This document shows, piece after piece, positions 6,635 through 15,336 of a stretch of DNA of 64,000 nucleotides (position 1 is the stretch's first letter; each line of letters opens with the position of its first letter). The notes below the pieces were generated by a model, which saw only the letters and a list, made by a program, of their open reading frames with translations, did no database searches and was not told where the DNA came from. The DNA is from Paracoccaceae bacterium. Lineage in GTDB: Bacteria; Pseudomonadota; Alphaproteobacteria; Rhodobacterales; Rhodobacteraceae. Location: NCBI GenBank assembly GCA_019911965.1, contig JAIOJF010000049.1, positions 1 through 64,000 of the forward strand, read 5' to 3'. A program made the position numbers and the translations under genes.

Positions 6635-9373
6635 ATGGCGGACGGCGGCGAGTCGAACAAAACCGAAGTAACATCCTATTGTTACCAATGCGTGGCCGGG
6701 CCGGACTTGCTGAAGGTCGATATCCAGGATGGCGTGCCGGTCCGGGTGCGCCCGAATGACGAGGCGGCGGTGATCCATCCCGCCGGCGGCAAGGTCTGCG
6801 TCAAGGCATTCGGGCTGATCCAGAAAACCAACAACCCGCACCGCATCCGTACGCCGATGATCCGCACCAACCCCAAAAAGGGCAGGGACGAGGATCCGGG
6901 CTTCCGCGAGGCCACCTGGGACGAGGCGCTCGACATGATCGCGGGCAAGCTGCGCTCGATCCGCGAGCGCGGGCTGCTGGATGAATCAGGTTTCCCGCGC
7001 GTTGCCGCCAGCTTTGGCGGCGGTGGCACGCCGACTTCCTATATGGGCACCTTCCCGGCATTTCTGGGGGCCTGGGGGCCGGTCGACATGAGCTTTGGTT
7101 CCGGCCAAGGCGTCAAATGCACCCATTCCGAGCATCTTTATGGCGAGTTGTGGCACCGCGCCTTCACCGTCAGCCCGGATACGCCGATGGTGGAACTGGT
7201 GGTGGCGTTCGGGGCCAATACCGAAGCCTCGGGCGGGGTCTGCGGCGTGCGCCGCCATGCCGATGCGCGCGCCCGCGGCGCCAAGCGCATCATGGTCGAG
7301 CCGCATCTGTCGATCACCGGGGCCTGCTCGGCCGAATGGGTGCCGATCCGGCCGAAAACCGACCCGGCCTTCATGTTCGCGATGATCCACGTCATGCTGC
7401 ATGAAGAACCGCGCGAACGCTTGGATATCCCGTTCCTGCGGGATCGCACCTCGTCGCCCTATCTGATCGCGCCGAACGGTTTTTACCTGCGCGACCCGGC
7501 CACCAACAAGCCGCTGATCTGGGATCAGACCAGTGCCAGCGCGGTGCCGTTCGATACACCCGGCACCGATCCGGCGCTGGAAGGCACGTTCACCGTTTCC
7601 GGCCTTGAGGTCGGCGCGGATGACGAATCCTGGGACCACAAGGATATCGAATGCCGCCCGGCTTTCGGCCATCTGGTCGAGCATGTCGCGCCCTATTCGC
7701 CCGACTGGGCCGCCGAGATCTGCGACGTGAAGGCCGACACCATCCGTTCGGTCGCCACGCAATTCCTGGACCACGCCCATATCGGCGAAACCGTCGAGGT
7801 GAACGGCCATATCCTGCCCTATCGCCCGGTCTCGGTTTCCCTCGGCAAGACGGTAAACAATGGCTGGGGCGGCTACGAATGCGTCTGGGCGCGTACGCTG
7901 CTGGCCTGTCTGGTCGGCGGGCTGGAAGTGCCCGGCGGCACGCTTGGCACCACGGTGCGGCTGAACCGCCCGGCCGATAACCGCTGGACCAGCGTCGTGC
8001 CGGGGCCGGACGGTTTCATGAACTACCCGATGAACCCCACCCGCAAGGGTGAGTGGATGGATACCTCGTCATCGCGCCACGCCCACCGCACGCTGGTGCC
8101 GCTGGCGGCGAACTCGCCCTGGAGCCAGGCCCTGGGGCCGACGCATCTGGCCTGGATGATGCAAAAGGAAGGGCTGGAGCATCTGCCCACCCCGACCCCG
8201 CCCGAGGTCTGGTTTGTCTATCGCACCAATCCGGTGATCTCGTTCTGGGATGTTAAATCGGTGGCCGAGGCGGTGGCGCGGTTCCCGTTCACCGTCTGCT
8301 TCGCGCTGACGCATGATGAAACCAACCACATGGCCGATGTGCTGCTGCCGGAATGCACCGATCTGGAAGGCACGCAACTGATCCGCATCGGCGGGTCGAA
8401 ATATATCGAACAATTCTGGGATTATCAGGGCTTTGCCCTGCGCGATCCGGCTTCCGCCCCGCAGGGCGAGGCGCGTGATTTCAGCTGGATATCCACCGAA
8501 CTGGCGCAGCGCTCCGGTATCCTTGAGGCTTACAATTCCTCGATCAACAAGGGCGCTGCCGGGGTCCGGCTGTTCGGCGACGGCTACGATTTCTCGCTGA
8601 AGCCGGACGAGCCGCATTCGGTCGAGGATATCTGGGAAAATGTCTGCCGCGCCGCCAGCGCCGAGATTACCGATGGCGCGGAAAGCCAGGGGCTGGATTA
8701 CTTCCGCGAACACGGCTTCCGGGTCAAGGAATTCCCCCGTGAGCGCTGGTACCTCTATCCCGCAATGGTGGACATGAACCTGCGGTTCGAGCTGCCCTAT
8801 CAGGAACGCCTGCTCAGGATCGGCAAGGAACTGGGCGCGCGCCTGCACGAAAAGGGCATCAGATGGTGGGATCGCCAGCTTGAGGAATACGAGGCCCTGC
8901 CGCCCTGGCGCGACTTCCCCGGTATGTGGGAAAGCGCACTGGAAAACGCCTTTGACGTCAAGATCGGCGATTACCCGTTCTGGGTCGTGACGTCGCGGTC
9001 GATGCAGTATTCCTGGGGTGGCAATGCCGGATTGCAGATGATCCACGAGGTTGCCTCGAACATCACCACGCATGGCGGGGTGGTGATGAATGCCGGCCGC
9101 GCCGCCGAGATGGGCCTGAGCGAAGGTGACCGGGTCAGGATTTCGTCGCCGAACGGCTCGACCGAGGGGGCGCTGATCCTGAAACATGGCATCCGGCCCG
9201 ATACTTTGCTGATGGTCGGGCAATTCGCGCATTGGACAACGCCGTTTGCCCGCGATCTGGACACGCCGTCGATGAACGCGCTGACGCCGATGCTGCTGGA
9301 ACTGACCGATGCCACCGGCTCGGGCGCGGACCTGACGCGGGTGAAGATCGAGCGGATTGGCGGTGGCAAATGA
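6635..9373 (+). CDS. padB: phenylacetyl-CoA:acceptor oxidoreductase, molybdenum subunit (PadB-like)
   Basis: A 912-residue DMSO-reductase-family molybdopterin oxidoreductase. The assigned role is oxidation of phenylacetyl-CoA to phenylglyoxylate with transfer of electrons to quinone, as PadBCD does in Thauera/Aromatoleum. Molybdopterin domains cover residues about 60-650 and a dinucleotide-binding domain the last 150. The N-terminus has C16-x2-C19 and C55 but lacks the third cysteine of the usual C-x2-C-x3-C motif. A cysteine in GQGVKCTHSEH is a plausible Mo ligand. No Tat signal is visible, so it should face the cytoplasm. It overlaps the next gene (ATGA). A different CoA-thioester substrate is possible; the linked paaK supports an aryl acetate. 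Confidence 0.78.
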   Translation: MADGGESNKTEVTSYCYQCVAGPDLLKVDIQDGVPVRVRPNDEAAVIHPAGGKVCVKAFGLIQKTNNPHRIRTPMIRTNPKKGRDEDPGFREATWDEALDMIAGKLRSIRERGLLDESGFPRVAASFGGGGTPTSYMGTFPAFLGAWGPVDMSFGSGQGVKCTHSEHLYGELWHRAFTVSPDTPMVELVVAFGANTEASGGVCGVRRHADARARGAKRIMVEPHLSITGACSAEWVPIRPKTDPAFMFAMIHVMLHEEPRERLDIPFLRDRTSSPYLIAPNGFYLRDPATNKPLIWDQTSASAVPFDTPGTDPALEGTFTVSGLEVGADDESWDHKDIECRPAFGHLVEHVAPYSPDWAAEICDVKADTIRSVATQFLDHAHIGETVEVNGHILPYRPVSVSLGKTVNNGWGGYECVWARTLLACLVGGLEVPGGTLGTTVRLNRPADNRWTSVVPGPDGFMNYPMNPTRKGEWMDTSSSRHAHRTLVPLAANSPWSQALGPTHLAWMMQKEGLEHLPTPTPPEVWFVYRTNPVISFWDVKSVAEAVARFPFTVCFALTHDETNHMADVLLPECTDLEGTQLIRIGGSKYIEQFWDYQGFALRDPASAPQGEARDFSWISTELAQRSGILEAYNSSINKGAAGVRLFGDGYDFSLKPDEPHSVEDIWENVCRAASAEITDGAESQGLDYFREHGFRVKEFPRERWYLYPAMVDMNLRFELPYQERLLRIGKELGARLHEKGIRWWDRQLEEYEALPPWRDFPGMWESALENAFDVKIGDYPFWVVTSRSMQYSWGGNAGLQMIHEVASNITTHGGVVMNAGRAAEMGLSEGDRVRISSPNGSTEGALILKHGIRPDTLLMVGQFAHWTTPFARDLDTPSMNALTPMLLELTDATGSGADLTRVKIERIGGGK

Positions 9374-10956
9374 CCAAGTGGACCATCGTTGCCGACCTCA
9401 ACCGCTGTGTCGGCTGCCAGACCTGCACCGCCGCCTGCAAGCAGACCAATGCCACCGCCCCCGGCGTGCAGTGGCGCAAGGTGCTGGATTTCGAGGCGGG
9501 TGAATATCCCGATGTGCGCCGCGCCTTCGTGCCGGTTGGCTGCATGCATTGCGACGAGCCGCCCTGCCTTGATGTCTGCCCCTCCACGGCGACGCTGAAA
9601 CGCGCCGACGGGATCGTCACGATTGATTATGACATCTGCATCGGCTGCGCCTATTGCGCCGTTGCCTGCCCCTATCAGGCGCGGTTCCGGGTTGACACAC
9701 CGAACCAGGCCTTCGGCAAGGACAGCCAGAAGATGCGCCACGAAATCGTGCGCGAACGCCCCGAGCGGCGCTCGGTGGCGCAGAAATGCACGCTTTGCGT
9801 TGACAAGATCGACGAAGGGCTGGCGAACGGGTTGATCCCGGGGATTGATGCCAATGCCACGCCCGCCTGCGTGGAAAGCTGCATCGCGGCGGCGCTGGTG
9901 TTTGGCGATGCCGATGATCCCGACAGCAATGTCTCGACCCTGATCGCCGAGAACCGGACCTTCGGCATGCACGAGGAACTCGGCACCGGGCCGAATATCC
10001 GCTATCTCTATTCCGGCAAGGATTTCCCGGAAGGGTCCACCGCCACGCTGGTGCCGAACCCGATCGGGCAGGCCAGCGTCGCGCCCCGGCACCAGCATCA
10101 ATGGGACTGGCGCGCCGCGTCGAACTTCGTCTTTGGCGGGGCCGGCACCGGGCTGTTCACCTTTGCCGCTGTCGCCGGGCTGTTCTCGCCGTTTCTGTGG
10201 TGGGCCGGATTGCTGGCGCTGGCGATGGTCGGGCTTGGCCTGTTCTGCGTCTGGCTGGAAATCGGCCGTCCCTGGCGGTTCCTGAACGTGTTCCGCCATC
10301 CCGCCCGTAGCTGGATGACCCGCGAGGCGCTGGCGGCGATGCCGTATTTCGGCCTTGGCGCGCTGGCTGTTCTGCTGACCATGCCCTGGCCCGGATTCGG
10401 CGCTGGCGGCTGGGTCGGCCTGCCCGCGGCGGCCTTCGCGCTGATGTTCCTTTACAGTCAGGCGCGTATCCTGAAGGCGGCAAAGGGCATCCCTGTCTGG
10501 CGGCAGGAACAGATCGTGCCGCTGATCGTCACCACCGGCCTGACCGAAGGCATGGGCCTGTTCGCGGTGGCGGCGCTGATTGCCGGCACGTCCGCTTCGT
10601 GGATTTCACTGACAATGGCCGCACTGGCAGGCCTGCGCTGGCTGGCCTGGCGCAGCTATCGCGGGGCGTTGGCGGCGGAAGGCGCGCCGACGCAATCGCT
10701 GATCAAGCTGGATGCCGGGCCGCTGAACCTGTCGGCCCCCGGACAGGCGGCCATCGTGGCGCTGGCGCTGGCGGGCCTTGTTCTGCCGGGCGTCACCGCG
10801 CTGGCCGGATTGCTGGCCGTGGCCACCGGCTGGGCCTTCAAGTTCACGCTGATCACCCGCGCGGCCTATAATCAGGGCTACGCGATCGAGGCAATGCCGG
10901 CACGCGGCGCGGGCAAACCTGCGCCCGGCGTGAAACCGGGCTGGACGCGGGCCTGA
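9370..10956 (+). CDS. fused Fe-S electron-transfer and membrane-anchor subunit
   Basis: A 528-residue fusion. Residues 1-225 are a DmsB-like ferredoxin subunit with four cysteine groups (CVGCQTCTAAC, CMHCDEPPCLDVC, CIGCAYCAVAC, CTLCVDK with a later CVESC). From about residue 245 there are eight or more hydrophobic segments of the DmsC/NrfD anchor type (for example FVFGGAGTGLFTFAAVAGLF). In the known phenylacetyl-CoA oxidoreductase these are separate PadC and PadD subunits; here one chain carries both, so a two-protein complex is predicted. The ATG overlaps the stop of the Mo subunit. It would carry electrons from the Mo subunit to the quinone pool. Confidence 0.82.
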   Translation: MTKWTIVADLNRCVGCQTCTAACKQTNATAPGVQWRKVLDFEAGEYPDVRRAFVPVGCMHCDEPPCLDVCPSTATLKRADGIVTIDYDICIGCAYCAVACPYQARFRVDTPNQAFGKDSQKMRHEIVRERPERRSVAQKCTLCVDKIDEGLANGLIPGIDANATPACVESCIAAALVFGDADDPDSNVSTLIAENRTFGMHEELGTGPNIRYLYSGKDFPEGSTATLVPNPIGQASVAPRHQHQWDWRAASNFVFGGAGTGLFTFAAVAGLFSPFLWWAGLLALAMVGLGLFCVWLEIGRPWRFLNVFRHPARSWMTREALAAMPYFGLGALAVLLTMPWPGFGAGGWVGLPAAAFALMFLYSQARILKAAKGIPVWRQEQIVPLIVTTGLTEGMGLFAVAALIAGTSASWISLTMAALAGLRWLAWRSYRGALAAEGAPTQSLIKLDAGPLNLSAPGQAAIVALALAGLVLPGVTALAGLLAVATGWAFKFTLITRAAYNQGYAIEAMPARGAGKPAPGVKPGWTRA

Positions 10957-10982
10957 GCCGCGCCGGAGGGAGCAAAGAAACG

Positions 10983-12326
10983 ATGCAATTGGCCGAGCGC
11001 GAGACCACCAGCACAGACCCGGACATCATGTATGCGCGCGAGGTCGAAACCATGTCGCGCAGCGGTCTGGCCGAAATCCAGATCGAACGCCTGCGCTGGT
11101 CGTTGAACCGTGCCTATGAAAACGTGCCGTTCTACCGCCAAAGCTTCGACAGGGCGGGGGTTACGCCGGACAAGCTGAAATCGCTGGATGATCTCAAGCA
11201 TTTTCCGTTCACCCTGAAAAACGATCTGCGGGACAATTACCCGTTCGGCATCTTCGCCACGCCGCCGTCGAAGCTGTCGCGGGTTCATGCCTCCAGCGGC
11301 ACCACCGGCAAGCCGACCGTGGTGGGCTACACCACCGGCGATCTGGACCGCTGGGCCGACCTGATGGCGCGGTCAATGGTGGCGGGCGGGGTGCGTCCGG
11401 GCGATCTGGTGCATAACGCGCTTGGCTATGGATTGTTCACCGGCGGGCTTGGCGCACATTACGGGGCGGAACGGCTGGGCTGCGCGGTGATCCCGATTTC
11501 CGGTGGCGGCACGGAACGCCAGGTGATGCTCCTGAAGGATTTCGGCGCACGGATACTGGTTGCGACGCCGTCTTATGCCCTCAACATCGCGGAAGTGGCG
11601 GAGAATCTGGGCGTTGATCTGGCCGCCCTGCCGGTGGCGCGCGGCATTTTCGGGGCCGAACCCTGGAGCGAGGAGATGCGCCGCACGCTTGATGCCAAAT
11701 ACGGTATGCTGGCTGTCGATCAATACGGATTGTCGGAAATCATGGGCCCCGGCGTGGCGGCGGAATGCGACGTCGCGCGATCCGGCCAGCATGTCTGGGA
11801 GGATCATTTCCTGTTCGAGGTGATTGATCCCGAAACGCTGGAACCCTTGCCAATGGGCGAATCCGGCGAACTGGTCATCACCACGCTGACCAAGGAAGCG
11901 ATGCCGATGATCCGCTATCGCACGCGCGATATCACCCGCCTGAATGATGAACCCTGCATCTGTGGCCGCACCCATATGCGCATCCAGCGGATCACCGGGC
12001 GCGACGACGACATGCTGATCGTGCGCGGCGTCAACCTCTACCCCTCGCAGCTAGAGGCGGTGCTGGTCGGGGTTGAGGGCATTGCGCCGCATTACCGCAT
12101 CCGTCTGTGGCGCGAAGGCTCGATGGACGCGGTCTCGCTGGAGGTGGAAATCGCCGCCGGTCAGCCCGACCGCCGCGCCGATCTGCTGGCGGCGGCGGAA
12201 CGGGTGCGCCATCACATCAAGTCGATCATCGGTGTGACCTGCGCGGTTGAGGCCAAGCGCCCGGGCGAAATCCCGCGCTCGGAAGGCAAGGCCGTGCGCG
12301 TCATCGACCAGCGCAACAAGACTTAG
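10983..12326 (+). CDS. paaK: phenylacetate-CoA ligase
   Basis: A 447-residue adenylate-forming ligase that activates phenylacetate to phenylacetyl-CoA with ATP. The AMP-binding loop is seen as RVHASSGTTGKPTVVGY. The PaaK-type cysteine signature CICGRTH and the C-terminal GRDDDMLIVRGVNLYPSQ segment are present. A strong GGAGGGAG ribosome-binding site precedes the ATG. As the last gene of the operon it supplies the substrate of the oxidoreductase encoded just before it. Close relatives can act on other aryl acids, and the exact substrate is not visible. Confidence 0.92.
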   Translation: MQLAERETTSTDPDIMYAREVETMSRSGLAEIQIERLRWSLNRAYENVPFYRQSFDRAGVTPDKLKSLDDLKHFPFTLKNDLRDNYPFGIFATPPSKLSRVHASSGTTGKPTVVGYTTGDLDRWADLMARSMVAGGVRPGDLVHNALGYGLFTGGLGAHYGAERLGCAVIPISGGGTERQVMLLKDFGARILVATPSYALNIAEVAENLGVDLAALPVARGIFGAEPWSEEMRRTLDAKYGMLAVDQYGLSEIMGPGVAAECDVARSGQHVWEDHFLFEVIDPETLEPLPMGESGELVITTLTKEAMPMIRYRTRDITRLNDEPCICGRTHMRIQRITGRDDDMLIVRGVNLYPSQLEAVLVGVEGIAPHYRIRLWREGSMDAVSLEVEIAAGQPDRRADLLAAAERVRHHIKSIIGVTCAVEAKRPGEIPRSEGKAVRVIDQRNKT

Positions 12327-12436
12327 GTCGGGGAATCATCCGGGGGGACTATCGGGGCTTTGGCCGGGTATGCGGCCTGCCTGGTTGCCGCTCCACGCGT
12401 GTTGATTCCCGATACGGTGCATAAATCACGGCATTC

Positions 12437-12473
12437 TGTGGATAAGCCGGCGGCACCCCGCCACTTGTCCACA
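12437..12473. promoter_or_regulatory. pair of DnaA-box-like sites in a 313-bp intergenic region
   Basis: The region 12327-12639 holds no gene. It contains a perfect DnaA box (TTATCCACA, minus strand, 12437-12445) facing a one-mismatch box (TTGTCCACA, plus strand, 12465-12473), followed by an AT-rich run near 12480-12515. Neighbouring genes are not those usually next to oriC in alphaproteobacteria, so a DnaA-controlled promoter or titration site is likelier than an origin. Confidence 0.45.
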
Positions 12474-12639
12474 GCAAAGGTTAACACCATCATTTTCTTC
12501 AAAGTTTCACTTTACAGGCCGACGAATTGCGACCACCATATGTGGTAAGGACGCGGGCGAACAACGCGACCGATAGTGAGGCACCCGGCCCGAATTGGGG
12601 AAACACCCAAGGGGCGAGCAGTCAGGAAGGGCGCAGGCA

Positions 12640-13143
12640 ATGGCATATACCGAGCATTTTCTGGAATCCGCCGAGATTCATCCGATCGACATCGTTGAAA
12701 ACCTGGCCGAACATCACGCCTGGGATTTCGACCGCGTGGCCGACGACCAGATCGCCATGGCGATCGAAGGCCAGTGGCGCACCTATTCGATCACGCTGGC
12801 ATGGTCGGCCTGGGATGAAACCCTGCGGCTGGTCTGTTCGTTTGAAATGGACCCGCCCGAGGGACATCTGCCGCAGCTTTACGAAATCCTTAATCTCGCC
12901 AACGATAAATGCTGGACCGGCAGTTTTGCCTTCTGGCGCGAGCACAAGCTGATGGCCTATCGCTATGGTCTGGTGCTGACCGGGGGCGAAACCGCCGGAC
13001 CGGCACAGATCGACCATCTGGTGCAGAATGCGGTCTCGGCAGCCGAGCGGTTCTATCCGGCATTTCAGCTTGTCTGCTGGGGCGATGACACGCCCGAACA
13101 GGCGATGCAGGTGGCGATGGATCAGGCCTACGGCACCGCCTGA
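12640..13143 (+). CDS. YbjN domain-containing protein
   Basis: A 167-residue soluble protein of the YbjN family (type III secretion chaperone-like fold), widely conserved in alphaproteobacteria and of unclear function. Typical features are the N-terminal helix (HPIDIVENLAEHHAWDFDRV), a beta-rich core (QWRTYSITLAW) and the helix beginning LPQLYEILNLAND. The start MAYTEHFLES is chosen because it begins the conserved part, with GGAAGG upstream. proC follows 66 bp later and the two are probably transcribed together. Confidence 0.85.
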   Translation: MAYTEHFLESAEIHPIDIVENLAEHHAWDFDRVADDQIAMAIEGQWRTYSITLAWSAWDETLRLVCSFEMDPPEGHLPQLYEILNLANDKCWTGSFAFWREHKLMAYRYGLVLTGGETAGPAQIDHLVQNAVSAAERFYPAFQLVCWGDDTPEQAMQVAMDQAYGTA

Positions 13144-13209
13144 AACCTTTACCGACTGCCCCGATTTGCGCCAGCATTGCCGGCACCGGTATCAACGACA
13201 GGAACTTCC

Positions 13210-14034
13210 ATGACTTTGGGCCATATCAATTCGCGCGGGCTGGTATTGCTCGGATGCGGCAAGATGGGGTCGGCGATGCTTGTCGGCTGGCTGAAACGCG
13301 GGCTGATGCCGCAGGCGGTGACGGTGCTGGACCCGATGCCGTCGGACTGGCTGCTGGGGCTGGAACAGGAGGGGCTGAACCTGAACACCGATCTGCCGCC
13401 AGCGCCCGAGATATGCATCATCGCGGTCAAGCCACAGATGATGGGCGACGCCCTGCCGCGCCTGCGCGCACTGGGCAATTCCGATGTGATCTTCCTGTCC
13501 ATCGCTGCGGGCACCGGTATAGCGGCATTTGAATCCATCCTGGGCGCGAAATCGCGGATCATCCGTGCCATGCCGAACACACCGGCAGCGGTTGGCCACG
13601 GCATCACGGCGCTGATCGGCAATGCGAATGCCAGCGACGCGGATATGGACCTGGCGGAAACCCTGCTGGCGGCCATCGGTCAGACGGTGCGGTTGAGCGA
13701 CGAAGAACAGATGGATGCGGTGACGGCGGTGTCAGGCTCCGGCCCGGCCTATGTGTTCCACCTGATCGAAACACTGGCCGCCGCCGGTGTGGCCGAGGGC
13801 CTGCCGCCCGATCTGGCGATGCAACTGGCTAGGGTGACGGTGGCCGGGGCGGGCGACCTGGCGGAAAACGCGCCCGAGGACCCGGCGCAACTGCGCGTCA
13901 ACGTCACCAGCCCCGGCGGCACCACGGCCGCGGCGCTGGAAGTGCTGATGGACCCCGAGACCGGCTTTCCGGCGTTGCTGCGCCGCGCCGTGCATCAGGC
14001 GGCGGAACGCGGGCGCGAATTGGGGCGGGCATGA
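13210..14034 (+). CDS. proC: pyrroline-5-carboxylate reductase
   Basis: A 274-residue enzyme for the last step of proline synthesis, reducing pyrroline-5-carboxylate with NAD(P)H. The dinucleotide-binding motif is GCGKMGSAM near residue 16. The family signature lies in the C-terminal domain (NVTSPGGTTAAALEVL). The start MTLGHINSRG has AGGAA five bases before it. The stop overlaps the start of the next gene (ATGA), so translation is coupled to csaA. Confidence 0.95.
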   Translation: MTLGHINSRGLVLLGCGKMGSAMLVGWLKRGLMPQAVTVLDPMPSDWLLGLEQEGLNLNTDLPPAPEICIIAVKPQMMGDALPRLRALGNSDVIFLSIAAGTGIAAFESILGAKSRIIRAMPNTPAAVGHGITALIGNANASDADMDLAETLLAAIGQTVRLSDEEQMDAVTAVSGSGPAYVFHLIETLAAAGVAEGLPPDLAMQLARVTVAGAGDLAENAPEDPAQLRVNVTSPGGTTAAALEVLMDPETGFPALLRRAVHQAAERGRELGRA

Positions 14035-14369
14035 GCGAGATCAGTTTCGACGATTTCCTGAAGGTCGATATCCGCGCCGGGCGCATCCTGCGTGCCGAAC
14101 CCTACCCCGAGGCGCGCAAACCCGCCTTCAAGCTGTGGCTGGATTTCGGTGCGGAGATCGGCGAACGCAAATCCTCGGCCCAGATCACCGCGCATTATAC
14201 GCTTGAGGAATTGCCGGGGCGGATGGTGCTGGCGGTGGTAAATTTCCCGCCGCGCCAGATCGGCAAGTTCATGTCCGAAGTGCTGGTGCTGGGCGTGCCG
14301 GACGCAGACGGCGAGGTGGTGCTGCTGAAACCCGATTTCGAGGTTCCACCCGGCGCACGGATGTATTGA
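14031..14369 (+). CDS. csaA: CsaA-type tRNA-binding protein
   Basis: A 112-residue protein made of a single OB-fold tRNA-binding domain (FDDFLKVDIRAGRIL at the start, KFMSEVLVLGVPD near the end). It matches the usual 110-residue length of CsaA, a chaperone and tRNA-binding protein of the cytoplasm. It lies between proC and a dehydrogenase with overlapping start and stop codons on both sides, so the three form a coupled operon. Confidence 0.9.
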   Translation: MSEISFDDFLKVDIRAGRILRAEPYPEARKPAFKLWLDFGAEIGERKSSAQITAHYTLEELPGRMVLAVVNFPPRQIGKFMSEVLVLGVPDADGEVVLLKPDFEVPPGARMY

Positions 14370-15334
14370 TGACCAGACCCAGATTGCTGATAACCCGCCC
14401 CCTGCCCGAACCGGTGATCGAGGCCGCCCGCGCCATCTGCGACGTGGTGGTCAGCCCCGACAATGAAGGGCTGGACCTTGACGACAGCGGCCTGGCGCTG
14501 CTCGCCTATGATGCCATTCTGGCGACGCTGGGCGATACCTTCACCGCCGCCGCCTTCGCCTCGGTGCCGGAACCGCGCTGCAAATTGCTGGCAAATTTCG
14601 GGGTGGGCTACAACCATATCGACGTGGACGCCGCCCGCAGGAAGGGCATCATCGTCACCAACACGCCCGGTGCCGTGACCGATGCCACCGCCGATATCGC
14701 GGTGATGCTGATGCTGATGACGGCGCGCCGCGCTGGCGAGGGCGAACGCATGGTCCGTGCCGAGCAATGGACCGGCTGGAACCCGACGCAATTGCTGGGC
14801 ACGCATGTCACCGGCAAGCGCCTGGGCATCATCGGCATGGGCCGGATCGGCCGCGCCGTGGCGCATCGTGCGCATTTCGGTTTTGGCATGGATGTGGTGT
14901 TCTACAACCGCTCGCCCGTGGCCGATTGCGGTATTCCCGGCGCGCGGCAATTGCCGTCGCTGGAGGCGGTGATGCAGGCGGCGGATTTCGTATCCATCAA
15001 TGTTCCCGGCGGCCCGGACAACCGGCACATGATCTCCGCTTCGGTGCTGGCGGCGGCAAAGCCCGGCCTGATCCTGATCAACACCGCCCGCGGCGAGGTG
15101 ATCGACGAGGCCGCGCTGATCGCCGCCCTTGAAACCGGCAAGCTGGCCGGTGCCGGGCTGGACGTGTTCGAGGCCGAGCCCTACGTGCCCGGGGCGCTTC
15201 GCGCCATGGAAAACGTTACCTTGCTGCCGCATATCGGAACCTCGTCGCTTGAGGTCAGAACCGCGATGGGGATGGTGGCGGTGGACAATATCCGCGCGTT
15301 TTTCGCAGGCAACACGCCGCCGAATGCCGTGTGA
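14369..15334 (+). CDS. D-2-hydroxyacid dehydrogenase (glyoxylate/hydroxypyruvate reductase type)
   Basis: A 321-residue NAD(P)-dependent D-isomer 2-hydroxyacid dehydrogenase. It shows the Rossmann motif GMGRIG, the substrate arginine in NTARGEV and the catalytic histidine in LPHIGTSS. Relatives reduce glyoxylate and hydroxypyruvate, which would fit serine/glycine metabolism elsewhere in the window. The ATG overlaps the csaA stop by one base. A TTG directly before it could be used but adds nothing. The substrate is inferred from family membership. Confidence 0.88.
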   Translation: MTRPRLLITRPLPEPVIEAARAICDVVVSPDNEGLDLDDSGLALLAYDAILATLGDTFTAAAFASVPEPRCKLLANFGVGYNHIDVDAARRKGIIVTNTPGAVTDATADIAVMLMLMTARRAGEGERMVRAEQWTGWNPTQLLGTHVTGKRLGIIGMGRIGRAVAHRAHFGFGMDVVFYNRSPVADCGIPGARQLPSLEAVMQAADFVSINVPGGPDNRHMISASVLAAAKPGLILINTARGEVIDEAALIAALETGKLAGAGLDVFEAEPYVPGALRAMENVTLLPHIGTSSLEVRTAMGMVAVDNIRAFFAGNTPPNAV

Positions 15335-15336
15335 TC

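Noticed and set aside
12327-12639. Replication origin
   Set aside because: Only two DnaA boxes are present, and the neighbours (paaK, ybjN, proC) are not those usually next to oriC in alphaproteobacteria.
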